In this document: positions 8,704 to 16,536 of the stretch, one piece after another
How positions within the stretch are numbered: the first letter of the stretch is position 1
Layout of the letters: each line of letters begins with the position of its first letter
Assembly: GCA_021777995.1 (NCBI GenBank)
Contig: JAJYCW010000032.1
Span: forward strand, 1 to 33,259
Direction: 5' to 3'
DNA: 33,259 bases
Source: a bacterium
GTDB taxonomy: Bacteria > Armatimonadota > Chthonomonadetes > Chthonomonadales > Chthonomonadaceae
Program-made: the position numbers and the translations under genes
Notes under the pieces: generated by a model
Told to the model about the DNA's origin: nothing
Database searches by the model: none
Seen by the model: only the letters and a program-made list of their open reading frames with translations

Positions 8704-9894
8704 CTAATCTGCAGATACTGGCACCACAGTGGTGGCCGTGGTGTTATCGCCTAGAACACTTGCACTACGTGCCCTGCCAGAGGCGCTAAGGAACGGCTTT
8801 TCGCAGTACGCAAAGAATATTTTCGCGAACATAATGGCACCAATGGCCATCAGCACAAAGTAGACAAAATTTGCAGATGCTGGCAGGTGCATCACCTTCA
8901 CTACCTGATTGATGATGCCAATACTAAAGGTATGCGTAAGGTACAGACTGTAGCTGTAGACCCCTACAGCTGCTAATGGCTTAACAAATCTGTGGCCAAC
9001 CAGCCATGCATCCCGCGAATGCAAAACAATGAGCAGACAGGCAAAAAGGAATGCGCCGCCGTACTGAACTCGCAGAGACTGCTGGATGGGCCCGAAAAGG
9101 ATATTGTGGCGCACCATCGCAACGCACGTCTCAATTCCTGCTGCCGAGAGAACGAGCCACGACAGCCTGCTTTTTGGGTATCGGATGCACTGGTACACCA
9201 TCACGCCAAAGCCAAATTCGCTCCACAGGTTGAAGGGATAGGGCAGCGCATTGGGATGCACGATAAGGATTGCAAGAATAGTGAGCGTTAATACGTGTGC
9301 ATACAATAAAAGTGACTGCTCGCATTTGCGCATGGCGGCAAGGCCCAAGAATAGACCCATTGCAAGATAGAAGAATGCCTCATAGCAGAGAGTCCAGGCC
9401 TGCATTACAAGAAGGCTGTGGTGAAATAGTATAGCCGTAAGGGTGACGTTAGCCAGATAATACTGAGGGCTACGCGTGGTGAGGTTGAGATCTGCTAGCA
9501 CGCTGCTATGTACAAAATGTGCGCTTACGGCAAAACTTGCTGCAAGGGAGAGTGCCGCGGTGAGCCACATTGCCGCCCAATAAGTGGGGAAGATTCTTCG
9601 AAGGCGGGCCCTGGCAAAGGCAACAGGACCGTGGTCACGCTGAAGAGCGGATCCAGCGGCTGCGGCGATGCAGTATCCGCTTATCACAAAGAACATCTGA
9701 ACGCCGAGTTGCCCAAATGCCGAGATGCGGTAGACCGGATTTCCTGCTGTGCCCGCATATTGGTGCTTCATCACTGCTTCAGCGTGAAATAACATGACCC
9801 ATAAACTTGCAATGCCGCGCCAGATATCCAGTGAACGATAGGGAGGTAGACGCTTGGTGGCAGTGGTGTTCAGGTTGGTATTGTTTGCGGTCAT
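8704..9894 (-). CDS. acyltransferase-3 family membrane protein (copy 2)
   Basis: A 396-residue paralogue of the following gene. It has R-X10-H at Arg26-His37 (WRGIASLWVMLFH), the FFVISGYCIAAAAG block, RARLRRIFPTYWA, about ten membrane segments, and a closing FFAYCEKPFLSASGRAR that is nearly identical in the other copy. This is the first gene of the minus-strand run that ends in the glycosyltransferases, so its upstream region should hold the promoter. I chose ATG 9894; an in-frame TTG at 9930 would add 12 residues, but it lies inside an inverted repeat and would give an odd polar start. The family predicts O-acylation of an extracytoplasmic glycan. Two copies may differ in acyl donor or in acceptor position. 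Confidence 0.88.
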   Translation of the reverse strand: MTANNTNLNTTATKRLPPYRSLDIWRGIASLWVMLFHAEAVMKHQYAGTAGNPVYRISAFGQLGVQMFFVISGYCIAAAAGSALQRDHGPVAFARARLRRIFPTYWAAMWLTAALSLAASFAVSAHFVHSSVLADLNLTTRSPQYYLANVTLTAILFHHSLLVMQAWTLCYEAFFYLAMGLFLGLAAMRKCEQSLLLYAHVLTLTILAILIVHPNALPYPFNLWSEFGFGVMVYQCIRYPKSRLSWLVLSAAGIETCVAMVRHNILFGPIQQSLRVQYGGAFLFACLLIVLHSRDAWLVGHRFVKPLAAVGVYSYSLYLTHTFSIGIINQVVKVMHLPASANFVYFVLMAIGAIMFAKIFFAYCEKPFLSASGRARSASVLGDNTTATTVVPVSAD

Positions 9895-9908
9895 TGTGTT
9901 ACTTTCGC

Positions 9909-9932
9909 AATTGCATGCACTCGGATGCAATT
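9909..9932. promoter_or_regulatory. 8-bp inverted repeat upstream of the acyltransferase operon
   Basis: AATTGCAT at 9909-9916 and ATGCAATT at 9925-9932 are exact complements with an 8-nt spacer. They sit 15 bp ahead of ATG 9894, the first gene of the glycan-type run. The spacing fits a dimeric repressor site or a leader hairpin that could affect translation. I could not fix a convincing -35/-10 pair around it. Confidence 0.4.
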
Positions 9933-10022
9933 AAATTACAGGTAAAGACGGCGTGGCACGGAATTGTGTGCACTGTCAGTCTATTCACACCTCGCACTAA
10001 TACCTGTATTTATTCTGCAACA

Positions 10023-10880
10023 TTATAGGCTAAAAAGAGATGAATTTTTAAGAGTCATTTCAGCAACAAGCACTGTAACAGCATTCCCACTAATCACTAC
10101 GCGATTGGGTTGGCATTCTACGCGTACGGTACCGCCTCGTAATGAAGCCTGCAATCCCACAAGCGTGGCACGGCCCAACCTGTCTGCCCAGTAGGGGCCC
10201 AGGGCGCAATGAGCCGAACCGGTAACGGGGTCTTCTGGCACTCCCACGGCGGGGTAGAAGCAGCGCGAAACGAAGTCATATTGCCTGGTTTCGTCCGCAG
10301 GCGCGGTGATGATAAGTCCCCGTGCGGGTAGGGCCGCAATCGCCGACATGTCAGGTGCTGCACGGCGCACCTCCGCCTCACTGCCAAGCACTGCGAGGTA
10401 ATCCATGCGATTTCGTCCAGTTGCGAGCACGCTCATTCCAATTGCGTCCTCTATCGCGGATGCTTTTGACGGCTGTTCAGCGAAATCGACAGGTTCTGCC
10501 GGGAAATCCATCGCTATCAAGTCGCCAATAAGCCCAACTCTGAGTATTCCGCTGAGCGTGGTGAAGGATATAGCCTCACCCCTTGCCACGATCGAACGCT
10601 CCCACATCACGTGCGCTGCCGCCATCGTGGCGTGCCCGCAAAGTTCCACCTCGGCTGTGGGCGTAAACCACCTGAGGTGATAGGTCCCGCCTGGAAGAGG
10701 GTAGACGAAGGCTGTCTCGGAGAGGTTGAGCTCGGAAGCAATCGCCTGCATTAACACGGTGGAAAGCGGTTTATCAGAATACGAAACGGCTGCCGGATTT
10801 CCGGTAAAGGGCCGATCCGCGAAGGCGTCAACCGTCACAATCTGAAGTGGCGCGGGAGTGGTCACCGTCGACCCAGCCAC
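10023..10880 (-). CDS. PhzF-family isomerase/epimerase-like protein
   Basis: A 285-residue protein of the PhzF fold, of normal family length. The opening VDAFADRPFTGNPAAV, the catalytic Glu in LNLSETAFVY (Glu55 from GTG 10880, matching Glu45 of Pseudomonas PhzF), FTPTAEVELCGHATMAAAH, and the second-half motif EDPVTGSAHCALGPYWADRL are all present. Proteins of this family isomerise small metabolites; only a few make phenazines, and no other phenazine gene is here, so the substrate is open. The start is either GTG 10880 or GTG 10865. The latter overlaps the TGA of the preceding membrane-protein gene as GTGA, which fits translational coupling. It is cytoplasmic. Confidence 0.88.
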   Translation of the reverse strand: MAGSTVTTPAPLQIVTVDAFADRPFTGNPAAVSYSDKPLSTVLMQAIASELNLSETAFVYPLPGGTYHLRWFTPTAEVELCGHATMAAAHVMWERSIVARGEAISFTTLSGILRVGLIGDLIAMDFPAEPVDFAEQPSKASAIEDAIGMSVLATGRNRMDYLAVLGSEAEVRRAAPDMSAIAALPARGLIITAPADETRQYDFVSRCFYPAVGVPEDPVTGSAHCALGPYWADRLGRATLVGLQASLRGGTVRVECQPNRVVISGNAVTVLVAEMTLKNSSLFSL

Positions 10881-11824
10881 CAGAAACCGCCAAGCAGCAG
10901 CACCATGAAAACGCAGGCATACGCCAGTGCAAAAAGCTCACTGCGCGTATACCGAAACTCCTTCATGTTCATCGCGACTATTACGATGGATATTGGCACT
11001 AATGCTGGCAGGTCGGAGCCAAGTGCGTACACGAGCCCCATGTAAACTGTGAGTACCGAAACCAGCACGATCTGAGTAGCGAGAATGCGCTTTTCACTTA
11101 CATCGAATCGGGAGAAGCAGGCAAAAAAGAGGCTGATGAACAGAAAGTCGGCAAAACCAACACTAGCCGCTAGTGGTTCCGCACCGCGCGCTGGGGGTTT
11201 CACTGTAGGAAGGGTAGCGCTGAAAGCACGCATAGCGGTTTTTGCAACCGCGGCCTTTTGTGGCGGGGCATGTACGGCAGTGTGCACAAGCCCGCCGCCA
11301 AACACAACCCACAGATCCATGAGCGCCAGCACAGCGGCCATGGGTAAGAGTATTTTCATCTCCTTGACCAGCAACGATACCAATACCCCAAGTACGGCAG
11401 CGGCCACAATGAGTAACAAGGGGCCGAGCCCGGGCACCGCTCCGTACAAAATCACCAAGACTCTTAGGACGGGTATGAAAGGAGATTTCAGCAACGAAGG
11501 ATTCGCGGCGATGAGAACGCGTCCCAGGCTAACCGGTAGAAATATAAACAGTGAAACCATTCCGCACAGTGCCAGGGTAAGGCGGTTGCTCATGCTTCGT
11601 GCTACTGCTACGGCAAATACGATGGTGATGGGTAGCGACAGAAATGTGGTGAGTAGAATAGTCCACTGGTTGGATGGCAGTCGCTGGGAGATCTGGTAAA
11701 GTGCAAGCAGCAAAACAGCTACAGCAACGGCGACGTATCCCTGCTTACGTGCAGTATGCTCAAGCTTGCCTAGCGTACTAACACTAGCATCAGGGGCTGT
11801 GTCAAGCGGATCGTTGAAGTTCAT
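10862..11824 (-). CDS. presenilin/SPP-like intramembrane aspartyl protease candidate
   Basis: A 320-residue protein with about ten membrane segments. The sixth holds Asp170 (AVLALMDLWVVFGG). A hydrophilic loop of about 37 residues (182-218) follows. The seventh helix then starts with VGFADFLFISLFF (Asp226 in a G-F-A-D motif), and the ninth with DLPALVPISI (Pro-Ala-Leu at 273-275). This order (TM6 Asp, loop, GxGD-type Asp in TM7, PAL in TM9) is that of presenilins, signal peptide peptidases and archaeal PSH, which cut transmembrane helices with two membrane-buried aspartates. Two departures: Ala replaces the second Gly of GxGD, and a tenth helix follows PAL. ATG 11824 has AGGTGG just upstream. 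Its end overlaps the phzF-like gene. The call rests on motifs and topology only; an unrelated transporter is the alternative. Confidence 0.55.
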   Translation of the reverse strand: MNFNDPLDTAPDASVSTLGKLEHTARKQGYVAVAVAVLLLALYQISQRLPSNQWTILLTTFLSLPITIVFAVAVARSMSNRLTLALCGMVSLFIFLPVSLGRVLIAANPSLLKSPFIPVLRVLVILYGAVPGLGPLLLIVAAAVLGVLVSLLVKEMKILLPMAAVLALMDLWVVFGGGLVHTAVHAPPQKAAVAKTAMRAFSATLPTVKPPARGAEPLAASVGFADFLFISLFFACFSRFDVSEKRILATQIVLVSVLTVYMGLVYALGSDLPALVPISIVIVAMNMKEFRYTRSELFALAYACVFMVLLLGGFWWLGRR

Positions 11825-11839
11825 TCACCACCTGCTGGA

Positions 11840-11869
11840 TTGACATTTCAGTAGATTTTGTTTTATAAT
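11840..11869 (+). promoter_or_regulatory. consensus sigma-70 promoter for the ANTAR/kinase operon
   Basis: TTGACA at 11840-11845 and TATAAT at 11864-11869 match both consensus hexamers exactly, with an 18-bp spacer. Transcription would start near 11876 and run into the response-regulator gene at 12091, leaving a leader of about 215 nt. The -35 lies just 16 bp from the start of the divergent presenilin-like gene. Confidence 0.75.
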
Positions 11870-11875
11870 ACCGCA

Positions 11876-12090
11876 ATCTGAGCCCAGTCCTTTGTGTTCA
11901 GCATAGTCCGCTCGGTTTCGAGGGTGAGGCCGAGATATGGAGCATCGGTGCCTGAGTACATTGTGGGCAACGCTATCCCCTCGATCTATCCTCACGTTCA
12001 ACTTCCACGCTGCACTCGCGCACCGTTTCAGCTTTCCTCTGAAACCAATCACGATACCCAAATTTTAGGCCGCGGAGAAGGAGCATAGGG
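11876..12090 (+). promoter_or_regulatory. long structured 5' leader of the ANTAR/kinase operon
   Basis: About 215 nt between the promoter and ATG 12091 with no credible gene. A perfect 7-bp stem with a 7-nt loop lies at 12025-12045 (GTTTCAG / CTGAAAC). A weaker CTCGG/CCGAG pair lies at 11911-11934. The ribosome site GGAGAAGGAG at 12074-12083 is strong. I could not find the paired hexaloop hairpins (loop A1 and G4) that ANTAR proteins usually bind, nor a terminator with a U-tract. Confidence 0.4.
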
Positions 12091-12672
12091 ATGGACGAGA
12101 AGGTCCTGCGCATTGTAATCGCAGATGATGAGCCAATAATCCGACTGGATTTGAAAAAGATGCTGGAAGATTGTGGCTACGAGGTAATAGGCGAGGCAGC
12201 GGACGGTGCACGTGCTGTAGAACTGGCACGTACCCTGAAGCCTGATGTGGTACTCCTCGATATCAAGATGCCGGAGATGGATGGTATCGATGCCGCCAAG
12301 ATCATTACGGACGAGAAGATTGCGCCTGTGCTCTTGCTCACGGCTTACAGCCAATTGGATCTAGTATCTAGGGCTAAAGATGCGGGAGTATACTCATACC
12401 TGGTGAAGCCGTTTAAAGAGGCCGATCTTATGCCTCAAATTGAGGTTGCGGCTGCCCGTTGGGATGCCTTTTCACGTATAGAAGAGCAGGCTGCCGACCT
12501 GGAAGACAAGTTAGAAACACGCAAAGTAGTGGACCGTGCCAAGGGCATTTTGATGGATCAGTATGGCCTCAAAGAGCAGGAGGCATTTCGGCGAATCCAG
12601 GTGCAGTCGATGAACACGCGCAAGTCTATGCGCGAAATAGCGGAAGCAATTATTATCGCTCACAACGTGTGA
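12091..12672 (+). CDS. response regulator with ANTAR RNA-binding output
   Basis: A 193-residue protein. A receiver domain (1-120) has the acidic pair Asp12-Asp13, phospho-acceptor Asp57 in VVLLDIKMP, Thr84 and Lys106 (LVKPF), followed by a helical linker. An ANTAR domain (about 135-190) has RKVVDRAKGILMD and the closing SMREIAEAIII. ANTAR outputs bind nascent RNA and stop terminator formation, so this protein should control genes by antitermination, not at promoters. The kinase gene follows after 13 bp. The pair has the same make-up as EutV/EutW of enterococci. RNA targets are not evident in the window. The upstream GGAGAAGGAG ribosome site fixes ATG 12091. Confidence 0.93.
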   Translation: MDEKVLRIVIADDEPIIRLDLKKMLEDCGYEVIGEAADGARAVELARTLKPDVVLLDIKMPEMDGIDAAKIITDEKIAPVLLLTAYSQLDLVSRAKDAGVYSYLVKPFKEADLMPQIEVAAARWDAFSRIEEQAADLEDKLETRKVVDRAKGILMDQYGLKEQEAFRRIQVQSMNTRKSMREIAEAIIIAHNV

Positions 12673-12685
12673 GCCGAGGAGCCCC

Positions 12686-14458
12686 ATGCGCGAACGAATA
12701 TACCGCTTTAGAACACCTAGAGCCAGGCGCCTGGTTGCGGCGTTGCGTCGCAGTGATGATCCCGACGTAACGCTGCTGCAGGAGGAGCTAGACGCGCGCG
12801 ACCGCCAGGTACGAGAGGCTCACAATGAAATACAACAGCTGCGGGCAGAGTTGGAGGAGAAGCGAGGTGAGGCGGAGGCTCTGCGCCGAGTGGGCGAGGC
12901 TACAGGAAGCGCCTTTGACCTTGAGGAGATGCTGAAGGTAACCGCGGAAATCGCTACGCGCATTACTGGCACGGACTCCTGCCAGGTCTACCTCTTTGAT
13001 GCAGCGAAGGAGGAGCTGGTCCTTAGAGCGGCCGACGAGAACATCGCCAATCTTGTTGGTAAGGTACGGCTAAAGGTGGGTGAAGGGATTACCGGATGGG
13101 TAGCTCGTGAGCGTAAACCTGTTTTGGTTAGCAGGAACGCTGCGAGCGACCACCGTTTCAAGACCGTACCCGAGATGAATGAGGGTGAGTTCCAATCGAT
13201 GATGTCCGTGCCACTCGTCACGCGTGGCGAGATTCTTGGCGTAATCAACGTGCGCACGCATCATCCTCGCGAATATACACGGGGCCAGGTACGGTTGCTA
13301 TCCGGAATAGCAAATCAGGTTGCTGGCGCGATTGAACGATCACGTAGGTACCGGCAGCTTGAGCGACATGCGGTACAGCTGCACACCCTGTCGGAAGTGA
13401 GTCAGGCGATCACCTCTAACATGTATCTTGAGGAACTGCTTCACCTGTTGGTTACCATGACGGCCCGAACCATGGGCTACCGAGTATGTACGGTGATGCT
13501 GCTGGATTACGAGAAACAGGAGCTTGTAATCAAGGCTACACAGAGCGATGACAAGGACTACAACGGCAAACCCAACCTCAAAGTGGGCGAGAGTGTTGCG
13601 GGACGCGCTGTTGCCGAAGGGCGCATCATAACACTGAACGATGTGCGCAATGCTCCTGAATACAACTTCCCTGATATTGCTCAAAAGATGGGAGTTGCTT
13701 CGCTCGCCAGCGTGCCGCTCATTTTTCAGGGAAAGGTGATGGGAGCACTTAACTGCTACACCGACCGGGTTCATGTGTTCAGCCGGGAAGAGCTGGTGAT
13801 ACTGCAGGCCCTGGGCTCTCAGGCGGCGCTTGCCATTGAGAACGCGAAGTTGATGGTAAAATCGGCGGTCATTCAGGAGATGCACCACAGGGTCAAAAAC
13901 AACCTCCAGCAGATAGTCAGCCTGGTGCGGCTCGAAATGCGGTACTCCAAATACACCACAGTCGAGGACGCACTGAACGACACGCTTGCTCGCATTCACG
14001 CGATTTCTAGTGTCCATGAACTGCTTAGCCGGGATGACCTCGATTCCGTTTCTATCAAGAAGGTGGCGGAATCAATCTTTCATGCTACGAAGCAGAGTGT
14101 TGTTCCGCCTGGCAAGCACATTAGCATGGAAGTGGATGGAGATGACTGCGTACTACCTCTCCAGAAGGCGACATCCATGGCGCTTGTACTCAACGAACTG
14201 GTTCAAAATGCAGTAGAACACGGCTTTGGTACTCTGGATGTGGGCAAAATCGCGATTTCTGTTCACGAGTCTGATGGGGAAATATGTATGCAGGTCACTA
14301 ACGATGGCGTTCCCCTGCCCGACGAATTTACCTACCGCTCCTCGGATAGCCTGGGCCTCTCGATTGTCGAGACACTGGTTCGCGGCGACCTTCATGGCAC
14401 ATTTACCCTCTCTAATGGTCCCGCAGGTATTACGGCGATGGTTGCAGTTCCCGTGTAG
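12686..14458 (+). CDS. GAF-GAF-HisKA_2 sensor histidine kinase
   Basis: A 590-residue soluble kinase with no membrane segment. A coiled coil at about 28-70 is followed by GAF 1 (about 75-218) and GAF 2 (about 238-390). The HisKA_2 dimerisation helix carries EMHHRVKNNLQ (His401 the likely phosphorylated residue). An HWE/HisKA_2-type ATPase domain follows, with NELVQNAVEHGF (N box, 503-514) and VTNDGVPLP (G1 box) near 537. GAF domains bind small ligands such as nucleotides or heme, so the signal is probably cytoplasmic. It is the obvious partner of the ANTAR regulator 13 bp upstream. GAGGAG lies 4 nt before ATG 12686. The ligand cannot be read from the sequence. Confidence 0.93.
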   Translation: MRERIYRFRTPRARRLVAALRRSDDPDVTLLQEELDARDRQVREAHNEIQQLRAELEEKRGEAEALRRVGEATGSAFDLEEMLKVTAEIATRITGTDSCQVYLFDAAKEELVLRAADENIANLVGKVRLKVGEGITGWVARERKPVLVSRNAASDHRFKTVPEMNEGEFQSMMSVPLVTRGEILGVINVRTHHPREYTRGQVRLLSGIANQVAGAIERSRRYRQLERHAVQLHTLSEVSQAITSNMYLEELLHLLVTMTARTMGYRVCTVMLLDYEKQELVIKATQSDDKDYNGKPNLKVGESVAGRAVAEGRIITLNDVRNAPEYNFPDIAQKMGVASLASVPLIFQGKVMGALNCYTDRVHVFSREELVILQALGSQAALAIENAKLMVKSAVIQEMHHRVKNNLQQIVSLVRLEMRYSKYTTVEDALNDTLARIHAISSVHELLSRDDLDSVSIKKVAESIFHATKQSVVPPGKHISMEVDGDDCVLPLQKATSMALVLNELVQNAVEHGFGTLDVGKIAISVHESDGEICMQVTNDGVPLPDEFTYRSSDSLGLSIVETLVRGDLHGTFTLSNGPAGITAMVAVPV

Positions 14459-14521
14459 GCCATGAATAGGACCTGCAGCCACTTATTGGTGCCGTAAGCC
14501 GGACAAGGTTTTGGTTGGGTT

Positions 14522-16504
14522 TTGTGTTACAACACCGTATCACGAGGCACGCCCTTGGAAGACAAGCCGCCAGAACCTGCACGCAGCCACATTGCTACTG
14601 GACTATCCCGGCGGGCAATCGCTGTATCCATACTGTTTGCCGTGCTGTCGGCTCTATGGATTCGTCAATCCGAAGTGATGGTACTTGCCACGCAGGTATC
14701 TGAAAGCGTTCCTGCCATACCCGCACTTGCCGCCCTGGCTCTGTTGCTGACTGCTAACCAGATCATGCGGATAACCCACCGCGGAATGCCATTCTCCACG
14801 GCAGAAATCGTGGTGATCTTTCTGTTCGTTGCTGTAAGCAGTACCACTATGGGCATTGGAGTAGTGCAGTTCCTCATCTGCCTGTTGACTACTCCTTACT
14901 ACTATCGCACCGATAACATACAGAAGAGTCGCCCATACCTGCCAGCCTCCCTTGCTCCCCACAATATTCTGGCAATAAAGCATCTTTACGAAGGTGCCCC
15001 AAGCGGCGAGGTACCATGGCACCTCTGGTTGCTGCCAATCGCTTTGTGGCTCACCTTTTTTGTGATGTTGTGGGTATGCGTCGCATGTGCCGTGGCTCTG
15101 CTCTATCGGTCGTGGGCTATGGACGAAAGGCTCGCCTTCCCGCTGGTTGCTCTACCACTTCATATGGTGGAAACCAGTGTGGGCTCGGTACCCTTTTTTA
15201 GGAATAGGTTGATGTGGACAGGATTTGTGGTCGCGGCTGTTTATAACGGCCTGAACATCGCGCATGCGCTACAACCCTCGTTTCCCGCCCCAGGCAAGTC
15301 GATCGATTTCGGAAGTGCCTTCACCTCACTACCCTTAAATCAGATCCGGCCTCTGGTCTACCATATTCGCCCAGAACTGGTTGGCCTGGGATTTCTTGTG
15401 TCCACGGATATATCCTTAACGGTATGGGTAACGTACCTGATCTTTAAGGTAACTGCTGTCATGGGTGCCGCCTCCGGGGTACCTCCCGGGCTGCTTCCCT
15501 ACTCAAGCTCTCAAGGCATAGGCGCATATGTAGCCATGGCGGTTGTGATGATCTGGTTAGCGCGCCGGCACCTACGGTTGGCATGGATGAGTGCGCGACT
15601 TGGCGAAAGAAAAGCAGGCCCGGAGGGAGTGACTTTCCGATGGCTGATTTTAGGAACCACAGCGGGGTTTCTATTCTGTTGGACTTTTATGTGGGTTAGT
15701 GGTTTGGGTTGGTGGCCCTCGTTACTGTACCTTGCGCTGGTTGTCGCCATTGCACTTGTCTATGCACGGCTTCGCGCCGAGGCGGGAGTACCGTTGGTTT
15801 GGTTGTTTCCGTTCGAAATGCAACACGATCTCCTTATAAACGCGTTTGGGTCTGCACCGTTTACTGCATTGGGGCCGGGAACGTTACCGGTATTTACGAT
15901 GTTCCTCTCGATTTCGAGAGGTTATTTTCCGGAGCTTTGCGCCTACCAGGGTGAGGGGCTAGAGTTGGCCCGCAGAACGGGAGCATCCGCGCGTCGTATA
16001 TTCATGATGCTAGTGGCTGCGGTTGCCATTGGGTTTGTTATGGGGTGGTACGTTCACCTTACTGCCTACTATCGGTATGGGGCAATGCAGCTTCGCGGGG
16101 GCATCTGGGGTGACTGGATTGCAACCACCCAATATAGCGCCGCATTCTCGTACTCGGTGACGCCAAAACTGCCCGATACTACGCACACACTCGCTACGGC
16201 CTTTGGTGGGTTTACAACTGTCGTACTCTACGCTCTTCGCCTTAGGTACGCTGGTTTCTGGTTTAACCCTATCGGATACTGCATGACGTGCAGTTTTGGA
16301 AGCCTCATATGGGGACCATTTCTCACCGTGTGGGTCTTAAAAAGCCTTACACTTCGCTACGGAGGGATGACGCTGTATAGGCGGCTCGTACCGCTTTTCC
16401 TGGGTCTTGCCTTGGGCCATTTTGCGGTTGCGGGCATCGTTTGGGGGTTAACCGGGGTATGGGCGGGTAGTGCTGTTCAAGGATATCAGGTCTACTTTGG
16501 GTAG
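14522..16504 (+). CDS. large polytopic membrane protein, DUF6785/DUF6784 type
   Basis: A 660-residue protein with about 14 hydrophobic segments. It shows features I associate with the DUF6785/DUF6784 proteins common in Armatimonadota and Planctomycetota: SWAMDERLAFPLVALPLHM near residue 197, YARLRAEAGVPLVW near 415, and a Trp/Tyr-rich C-terminal third. Function is unknown; the R-x-R-x-E-A-G block resembles oligopeptide-transporter-type proteins, so transport is a fair guess. It follows the kinase by 63 bp on the same strand and is closed by a terminator, so it is likely the third gene of that operon and a possible output of the signal pair. The TTG start at 14522 is uncertain; TTG 14555, with GAGG 7 nt upstream, would remove 11 residues. 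Confidence 0.7.
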   Translation: MCYNTVSRGTPLEDKPPEPARSHIATGLSRRAIAVSILFAVLSALWIRQSEVMVLATQVSESVPAIPALAALALLLTANQIMRITHRGMPFSTAEIVVIFLFVAVSSTTMGIGVVQFLICLLTTPYYYRTDNIQKSRPYLPASLAPHNILAIKHLYEGAPSGEVPWHLWLLPIALWLTFFVMLWVCVACAVALLYRSWAMDERLAFPLVALPLHMVETSVGSVPFFRNRLMWTGFVVAAVYNGLNIAHALQPSFPAPGKSIDFGSAFTSLPLNQIRPLVYHIRPELVGLGFLVSTDISLTVWVTYLIFKVTAVMGAASGVPPGLLPYSSSQGIGAYVAMAVVMIWLARRHLRLAWMSARLGERKAGPEGVTFRWLILGTTAGFLFCWTFMWVSGLGWWPSLLYLALVVAIALVYARLRAEAGVPLVWLFPFEMQHDLLINAFGSAPFTALGPGTLPVFTMFLSISRGYFPELCAYQGEGLELARRTGASARRIFMMLVAAVAIGFVMGWYVHLTAYYRYGAMQLRGGIWGDWIATTQYSAAFSYSVTPKLPDTTHTLATAFGGFTTVVLYALRLRYAGFWFNPIGYCMTCSFGSLIWGPFLTVWVLKSLTLRYGGMTLYRRLVPLFLGLALGHFAVAGIVWGLTGVWAGSAVQGYQVYFG

Positions 16505-16529
16505 CCGTTGTTCGAATGAACGGGTTTTT
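16505..16529 (+). terminator. intrinsic terminator after the DUF6785-type gene
   Basis: CCGTT (16505-16509) pairs with AACGG (16519-16523) around a 9-nt loop, followed by GTTTTT (16524-16529). It starts directly at the stop codon of the plus-strand gene and lies before the stop of the convergent methyltransferase gene. The stem is short, so strength is uncertain. Confidence 0.55.
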
Positions 16530-16536
16530 GCACCTG

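Noticed and set aside
10023..10880. Phenazine biosynthesis locus
   Set aside because: Only a PhzF-like protein is present; this family is widespread outside phenazine pathways and no phzA/B/D/E/G genes are here.
11085..11699. 204-residue plus-strand open frame
   Set aside because: It is the antisense shadow of the presenilin-like gene, with a Ser/Thr/Arg-rich composition and no ribosome site.
12025..12045. ANTAR antiterminator target
   Set aside because: The stem is perfect, but its loop is 7 nt (CTTTCCT), without the A1/G4 hexaloop pattern, and no second hairpin or terminator is adjacent.
13340..14017. 225-residue minus-strand open frame inside the kinase gene
   Set aside because: The kinase frame is strongly supported by GAF and HisKA_2 motifs; the antisense frame has no recognisable content.
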